Shown here in pieces: positions 5,349-9,132 of a DNA stretch of 9,132 bases. The stretch spans positions 1-9,132 of the forward strand of contig JAMOUY010000188.1 in assembly GCA_027067895.1 (NCBI GenBank). The letters are read 5' to 3'. Each line of letters starts with the position of its first letter. Position 1 is the first letter of the stretch. The stretch is from Acidobacteriota bacterium. GTDB taxonomy: Bacteria; Acidobacteriota; Holophagae; Thermotomaculales; Thermotomaculaceae. Both the position numbers and the translations under genes were made by a program. The notes below the pieces were generated by a model, which was not told where the DNA came from, ran no database searches, and saw only the letters and a program-made list of their open reading frames with translations.

Positions 5349-7215
5349 ACATTTTAAAGTAAAACCTTAGTATTCCGCCTAAGGTAAGCATAAAGAAACC
5401 GAGGTAAACAATGTAAACTCCCGGGTCTTTTGCAACGGAAATCCCGGAATAATTCGGGTCTTTCGGGTCGTAATTGCTCTGATAAAAGTAATATCCGCCG
5501 TAAACAAGAGGATTGTTAACCTCTATAACATGCTTTTTCACAACCTTGCCGTCTTTTATAACGCTTACATAACTTCTGTAAGCCTTCGGGTCGGTGTTTT
5601 TGTCTCTCAATAAAAGAGCGACTTTGCCGTTGTTTAAAAATGTGGCTTTTTTGTCTTTTGCAGAAAACTCCAATTCTTTTTTGTTGCCGTTTTGCTCCCA
5701 AATAACTTTCACAACCGGGTTGTTAAATTTATCCGATGCGGAAATTTCTTTTAATTCAAAAGTCGCCTTTGGCTCAAACCTTTTGAATACGATTTTGTAT
5801 TTTCCAAAATCAATGGCATTGTCTTTCAATTGAAACTCTCTTTTAATTTTTGAATTTACAACTTCCAAAACAGTGCCGTCATGTGAAACAATGTAAATAG
5901 GCTTATCTTTGAGTGTGGGAATGTATAGAAACTTAACCGAACAACCGTCGGGAATTTTTTTGCCGTGAGAAAATTCGGGGAAATTTTGAAAAGTCCAATG
6001 GTCGGTTTTTTCTCCGGTTTTTTTGTTTATAAAAATCAAGTGCAAAGCAGGGTTGTCCGGATTGTCCCCATTTGAAACAACCTTTCCCGTCTTTGTATCT
6101 ATTGAAAAAGATGGAACAAAATCGTCAACCTCAACAATATAATTGGAAGAAAAATCATATCTTTTATGCAATTTCACATCAATTGTTTTGTTGTCTTCCG
6201 GACATGTTACGGTTAAAATAAATTTTTCCCTAATGCTTTCGTCTATATCTTTTTTGGTTTTAGGCTTTTCCCACTTAAAAACGACAAGCCCTTCCCCGTT
6301 TGGAAGAAAAAACCTGTCCCTTCCCGCAGTGTCAAAAAATAAACCCGAAATTGTGTTTCCTTCGCTTTTAAGCAAAACCTCCGCGCCGGGCACCCCGTTT
6401 TCGTCATGTTTCAAAATCTCCTGCTGTTTGTAATCTCTAAAAAATTTTTCTATTTTCAATTTGGCGTTTGCCTCTCTAACCTTGTATTCTTTTCCGTCTT
6501 CCGCCTTAAACGAATACGGTTTGCCGAAATCTCTGTCTGTCGATTTTCTTGTATAAACATAAACCCTGTAATCGGGGGGATAGTATTCTACCTCAAATTT
6601 ATCAAGCCTTACGCCGAAATCCAAATTTTTCTTTTTATCAAGCATTGTATTGTATTTTGTAAGGTTAAAATCATTATGCGTCTCACCCACGTGAAAATGC
6701 ATGTATCCCTTTATTCCGTATTTTGCACTTATGGTGCCGCCTAAAACAATAAAAAATATGCTCAAATGAATAAGAAAAAAACCGGTTTTGTTCTTTTTAA
6801 AAGGCAGTTTCTCAAAGGTACAGAAAAGCAGATTTATATTGAGAAGCCCCACAAGAAACATAAACCAAATTGAGTGATAAGTATCGTCAAGGGAAAGAAG
6901 TTTTATAAATTTGTAAAAGCTTTCCGAATAGTGTTGCAGATACCGTGCAGGTTCAACGTTTTGAAGGACAAGAGTACCAATAATGGTTGCAATAGCAAGG
7001 TAAACAAGTATGCTTACCGCAAGTTTAATTGAGGAAAGATACTCCCAGACCTTCTTTGAATCCTTAAAAACAAAATATCCGAAAACCGCAATTAGCAATC
7101 CTATTCCTGCATAATAAACAGATTTGTTGGTATTGTACAGCACCTGCAAAACAAAAAAGTATAAAACCAAAATTCCGCTCGTCAAAAAATAAAAGCCGAG
7201 ACTCTTTTTTCTCAT
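5347..7215 (-). CDS. resB: cytochrome c biogenesis protein ResB (Ccs1), with two extra N-terminal helices
   Basis: A membrane protein of 622 residues, the partner of CcsA in System II cytochrome c maturation. The ResB core begins at about 60: SSIKLAVSILVYLAIATIIG followed by TLVLQ (TM), DTYHSIWFMFLVGLLNINLL with FCTFEKLP (about 111-138, the conserved 'YHSxWF...LLxxNLxxCTxxxLP' signature), and GFFLIHLSIFFIVLGGTISA (about 145-164). A large periplasmic domain of roughly 430 residues follows, then VNNPLVYGGYYFYQSNYDP (about 564-582), 'SVAKDPG' and a last helix ending GGILRFYFKM. ResB presents apocytochrome and helps form the heme channel with CcsA. Two further hydrophobic helices (about 7-27 and 33-50) precede the core, which is more than the usual four. 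ATG 7215 follows AAGGGAG by 5 nt. An in-frame TTG at 7251 adds 12 polar residues and has no good ribosome site. Confidence 0.94.
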   Translation of the reverse strand: MRKKSLGFYFLTSGILVLYFFVLQVLYNTNKSVYYAGIGLLIAVFGYFVFKDSKKVWEYLSSIKLAVSILVYLAIATIIGTLVLQNVEPARYLQHYSESFYKFIKLLSLDDTYHSIWFMFLVGLLNINLLFCTFEKLPFKKNKTGFFLIHLSIFFIVLGGTISAKYGIKGYMHFHVGETHNDFNLTKYNTMLDKKKNLDFGVRLDKFEVEYYPPDYRVYVYTRKSTDRDFGKPYSFKAEDGKEYKVREANAKLKIEKFFRDYKQQEILKHDENGVPGAEVLLKSEGNTISGLFFDTAGRDRFFLPNGEGLVVFKWEKPKTKKDIDESIREKFILTVTCPEDNKTIDVKLHKRYDFSSNYIVEVDDFVPSFSIDTKTGKVVSNGDNPDNPALHLIFINKKTGEKTDHWTFQNFPEFSHGKKIPDGCSVKFLYIPTLKDKPIYIVSHDGTVLEVVNSKIKREFQLKDNAIDFGKYKIVFKRFEPKATFELKEISASDKFNNPVVKVIWEQNGNKKELEFSAKDKKATFLNNGKVALLLRDKNTDPKAYRSYVSVIKDGKVVKKHVIEVNNPLVYGGYYFYQSNYDPKDPNYSGISVAKDPGVYIVYLGFFMLTLGGILRFYFKM

Positions 7216-7220
7216 CTTAA

Positions 7221-7227
7221 CTCCCTT
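7221..7227 (-). promoter_or_regulatory. Shine-Dalgarno of resB
   Basis: AAGGGAG sits 5 nt upstream of ATG 7215 on the - strand and decides this start against the in-frame TTG at 7251. Confidence 0.7.
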
Positions 7228-7249
7228 CAACAGGCAAGGTTTATTATTC

Positions 7250-7273
7250 AAACAGGTCTATTCTAACCTGATT
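7250..7273 (-). other. weak hairpin in the nucleotidase-resB gap
   Basis: In the 58-nt gap, the largest intergenic space in the window, the - strand carries CAGGT (7270-7266) and ACCTG (7257-7253) as a 5-bp stem with an 8-nt loop. Two A-T pairs beyond a mismatch could extend it. It is followed by a short TTTGAATAA. It could act as a weak terminator, an attenuator or an mRNA processing site between nucleotide salvage and cytochrome assembly genes, but the stem is short enough to be chance. No convincing -35/-10 pair is seen in the gap. Confidence 0.25.
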
Positions 7274-8827
7274 TTACCAATTTAAAAAGCCTCCGTCGTC
7301 TGAGTTTTCTTTTCCATAATTTGCTTTAAGAAAATCTATGGCCGTAGTCCTGAAACTTTTTTCAGAGTAAACTTTTCCTTCTTTTTCAAAAAGCAAATAA
7401 TTCTTTGCGTACCTGTAAGTTGTTATAACGACACTATAAACCGCATTTTTGTCAAAAGGTTTTCCGTTAACCGTTTTAATCTCAACCCTTTTGCCCTCCG
7501 GCTTTCCAAAATCAACGGAATAATCAATGTTTCTGGCAATATCACAGTCAAAAGGTTTGGCATCCGGTTTCAAATTTCCGTCTCTATCCAACAAATCTGC
7601 TCCTTTTTCAATGAGTTTCAAAAGATTTTCGCCTTTTATCCGGCATTTCACAAGATAATTGTCATACGGCAAAAGTTTAAAAACATGCCTTATCCTTAAA
7701 GTTTTGCCTTTCTCTTTAACAACGTTTTCAAAAGGCAGGGCAAGGAAATAAACGTCCGCATCTTTGAAAGCGCTTTTCTCAACAGAGTAAAGCAATTCAA
7801 ATGCTGAACCGGGATTATTGTAATTCTGCTTAAATTCAATCTCATCTTTGTATTTGCCGATTTTTTCGTCAAGAAAATCTTTCAAATCCGAGGTTATATA
7901 CTTTGTCTCTTTGTCTATGCCTTTTATCTTTTTCCCGTTTGGATGCAAAACCGTTGACGCTTTGCTTAAAATTTCCCATTTTCCGTCCCTTTTCTGCAAA
8001 TCAATCATGACAACACCAAGAGACTGACAGTAATTTTTAGGCTGACAGATTAAAACATTGTTGTAAATTTCAATTGGATTTTCTTTATGTGTATGTCCGT
8101 AAATCGCAATATCAATTCCCTTTACATTCTCCAAAACATGATAAAGGGCGTTTTCAAAAGGCTCCTTTTCAACATACATAGGCCCTTTGCCGCTGTGTAC
8201 AAGAGCAACAATAATATCTGCGCCGTCTTTTTTTAACCCCTCAACTGCAAGTTTGGCAGATTCCGTCATTTGCTTGAAAACCAAATTTTCATAATTTTTA
8301 GGCGGTTCAAAGTAAGCCGTAGCCGGTGTTGTTAATCCGAAAAACCCAACTTTTACTCCGTCTTTTTCAACAATTTTATAGGAATAGGTAAAAGGGAATT
8401 GATTTTCATAAACATTTGAGGAAATCCAAGTAAATTTTGACTGTTCAACAGCATTAACCAAATACTTTTTGCCGAAATCAAAATCGTGGTTTCCGAAAAC
8501 CTCAATATCATAACCCAATTCGTTCATTACCTTAATAACAGGATTCGGTTTGTCCGATTTGTAATATGCGTGATAATAGGTAACCGGCGTGCCGGAAATG
8601 GTATCTCCGCAGTCCACAAGAATTACGTTTTTATTTTCTTTTCTCACATTTTTCAACAAATACGCTATATAGGGCATACCGTAATCCAAATTTTCCTCGT
8701 TAACAAAATCGTAAGAGTTTATATAGCCGTGTATATCGGTTGTCGCAACTATTGTAAGCGATGTTGTCTGAGAAAAAGAAAACAGAGAAAAAACGGTTAA
8801 CAAAAATACCCCCACAAATCTTTTCAT
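7274..8827 (-). CDS. secreted UshA/CpdB-type nucleotidase (metallophosphoesterase plus 5'-nucleotidase C-terminal domain)
   Basis: A 517-residue exported enzyme. Residues 1-19 are a signal peptide (basic MKR, then hydrophobic FVGVFLLTVFSLFSF) with no lipobox cysteine. The metallophosphoesterase domain carries the full dinuclear metal set: DIHG (31-34), VDCGD (71-75), GNHDFD (112-117), VHSG with H211, and GHTH (244-247). The C-terminal 5'-nucleotidase-type domain (about 330-517) shows 'LLPYDNYLVKCRIKGENLLKLIEKG', then YSVDFGKPEGKRVE (436-449) and VVITTYRY (466-473). This last block reads more like CpdB (2',3'-cyclic nucleotide phosphodiesterase/3'-nucleotidase) than UshA. The glycine-rich loop that usually follows (GGDGY or GGGGF) is replaced by AKNYLLF. 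It probably removes phosphate from nucleotides in the periplasm. The exact substrate is open. The start is supported by GGAGGG 4 nt upstream. It lies 18 nt after a nicotinamidase gene. Confidence 0.92.
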   Translation of the reverse strand: MKRFVGVFLLTVFSLFSFSQTTSLTIVATTDIHGYINSYDFVNEENLDYGMPYIAYLLKNVRKENKNVILVDCGDTISGTPVTYYHAYYKSDKPNPVIKVMNELGYDIEVFGNHDFDFGKKYLVNAVEQSKFTWISSNVYENQFPFTYSYKIVEKDGVKVGFFGLTTPATAYFEPPKNYENLVFKQMTESAKLAVEGLKKDGADIIVALVHSGKGPMYVEKEPFENALYHVLENVKGIDIAIYGHTHKENPIEIYNNVLICQPKNYCQSLGVVMIDLQKRDGKWEILSKASTVLHPNGKKIKGIDKETKYITSDLKDFLDEKIGKYKDEIEFKQNYNNPGSAFELLYSVEKSAFKDADVYFLALPFENVVKEKGKTLRIRHVFKLLPYDNYLVKCRIKGENLLKLIEKGADLLDRDGNLKPDAKPFDCDIARNIDYSVDFGKPEGKRVEIKTVNGKPFDKNAVYSVVITTYRYAKNYLLFEKEGKVYSEKSFRTTAIDFLKANYGKENSDDGGFLNW

Positions 8828-8845
8828 TTATCCCTCCGCTCTATA

Positions 8846-9132
8846 TTAAACATTTTTGCTCTCAATCAAGGTTGCTCCTTTTTCTTTCATTTCTTTCAAA
8901 GCGTTTTTCCCGTCGTCGGGATTAACGTTTACCGCCTTAATACAGTCGGTAAGCACATAGGTTTTAAACCTTTTTTTCAAAGCGTCAAGCACGGTTGCCT
9001 TAACGCAGTAATCGGTGGCAAGTCCGCATACATACAATTCCGAAACATTGTTTTCTTTCAAAAATTCTTCCAAATTCTTGTTTGTCGCCTCAAAAGCGCT
9101 GTATCCATCGTCTTTGTTTCCCGTGCCTTTTT
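8846..9132 (-). CDS. pncA: nicotinamidase (isochorismatase family), C-terminal fragment
   Basis: The gene continues past the right edge of the window. Ninety-four residues are visible, ending in TAA at 8848-8846. They begin with KGTGNKDDGYSAFEATN, where the Lys of 'KG' matches the catalytic lysine region and YSAFEATN the substrate loop of PncA-type enzymes. VSELYVCGLATDYCVKATVLDAL follows, with the nucleophilic cysteine in DYCV, and then the family's VLTDCIKAVNVNPDDGKNAL segment. Nicotinamidase converts nicotinamide to nicotinate and ammonia in the cytoplasm, the entry step of the deamidating NAD salvage route. The N-terminal metal-binding and catalytic-Asp region lies outside the window. It sits 18 nt upstream of the nucleotidase gene, consistent with one transcript. 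Confidence 0.92.
   Translation of the reverse strand, partial: KGTGNKDDGYSAFEATNKNLEEFLKENNVSELYVCGLATDYCVKATVLDALKKRFKTYVLTDCIKAVNVNPDDGKNALKEMKEKGATLIESKNV

Noticed and set aside
7216..7251. TTG 7251 as the resB start
   Set aside because: No good ribosome site precedes it, whereas ATG 7215 follows AAGGGAG at ideal spacing and begins a normal basic-then-hydrophobic N-terminus.
7260..7265. TAGAAT as a -10 box for a resB promoter on the - strand
   Set aside because: At 17-nt spacing the upstream hexamer is TTTTTA, a poor -35 match. The better TTGGTA lies only about 9 nt away, so no promoter is claimed.
1..9132. Mobile elements, CRISPR arrays, tRNA/rRNA genes or defence systems
   Set aside because: No transposase or integrase sequence, regularly spaced repeats, or tRNA-like cloverleaf was found. 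The window is almost fully occupied by recognisable genes.

Overview
The window is about 9.1 kb of tightly packed bacterial DNA, AT-leaning (roughly 40 % G+C by eye), with about 120 non-coding bases in total. Several features point to a Gram-negative bacterium with anaerobic or respiratory c-type cytochrome metabolism: a System II cytochrome c maturation pair (ResB and CcsA), a CpaF/TadA-type ATPase with a fused FHA domain, a signal-peptide-bearing nucleotidase, and Arg codons that are mostly AGA/AGG with frequent ATA for Ile. I cannot name the phylum from this. A deeply branching Gram-negative lineage (Acidobacteriota-like, Deferribacterota-like or similar) is only a guess.

Layout. Two gene trains converge near position 3990. 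On the + strand, 1-3990 holds the 3' end of an enoyl-CoA hydratase/isomerase-family gene, an FHA-CpaF ATPase (172-1605), an OPT-family oligopeptide transporter with a TTG start (1617-3641), and a small PqqD-like protein that overlaps the transporter gene by 8 nt (3634-3990). On the - strand, reading right to left, come a nicotinamidase 3' fragment (9132-8846), a secreted UshA/CpdB-type nucleotidase (8827-7274), resB (7215-5347), ccsA (5338-4463), and a small lysine-rich protein with three identically spaced zinc ribbons (4463-3987). The stop codons of the two trains overlap by 4 nt. A G/C hairpin with T-runs, probably a bidirectional terminator, is built from the 3' coding ends of both genes.

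How the genes may work together. ResB and CcsA form the heme-delivery and heme-attachment machine for periplasmic c-type cytochromes. The zinc-ribbon gene is translationally coupled to ccsA, so it is a candidate accessory protein. The nucleotidase and nicotinamidase upstream fit nucleotide/NAD salvage. On the other strand the OPT transporter and the PqqD-like protein look like a two-gene unit. PqqD domains are peptide-binding modules in RiPP pathways, and here one is coupled to a predicted peptide (or metal-chelate) importer with no RiPP enzymes in sight. That pair and the ccsA-linked triple zinc ribbon are the two most interesting leads. I see no mobile elements, CRISPR arrays, tRNA or rRNA genes, and no stretch over 300 bases without a gene.
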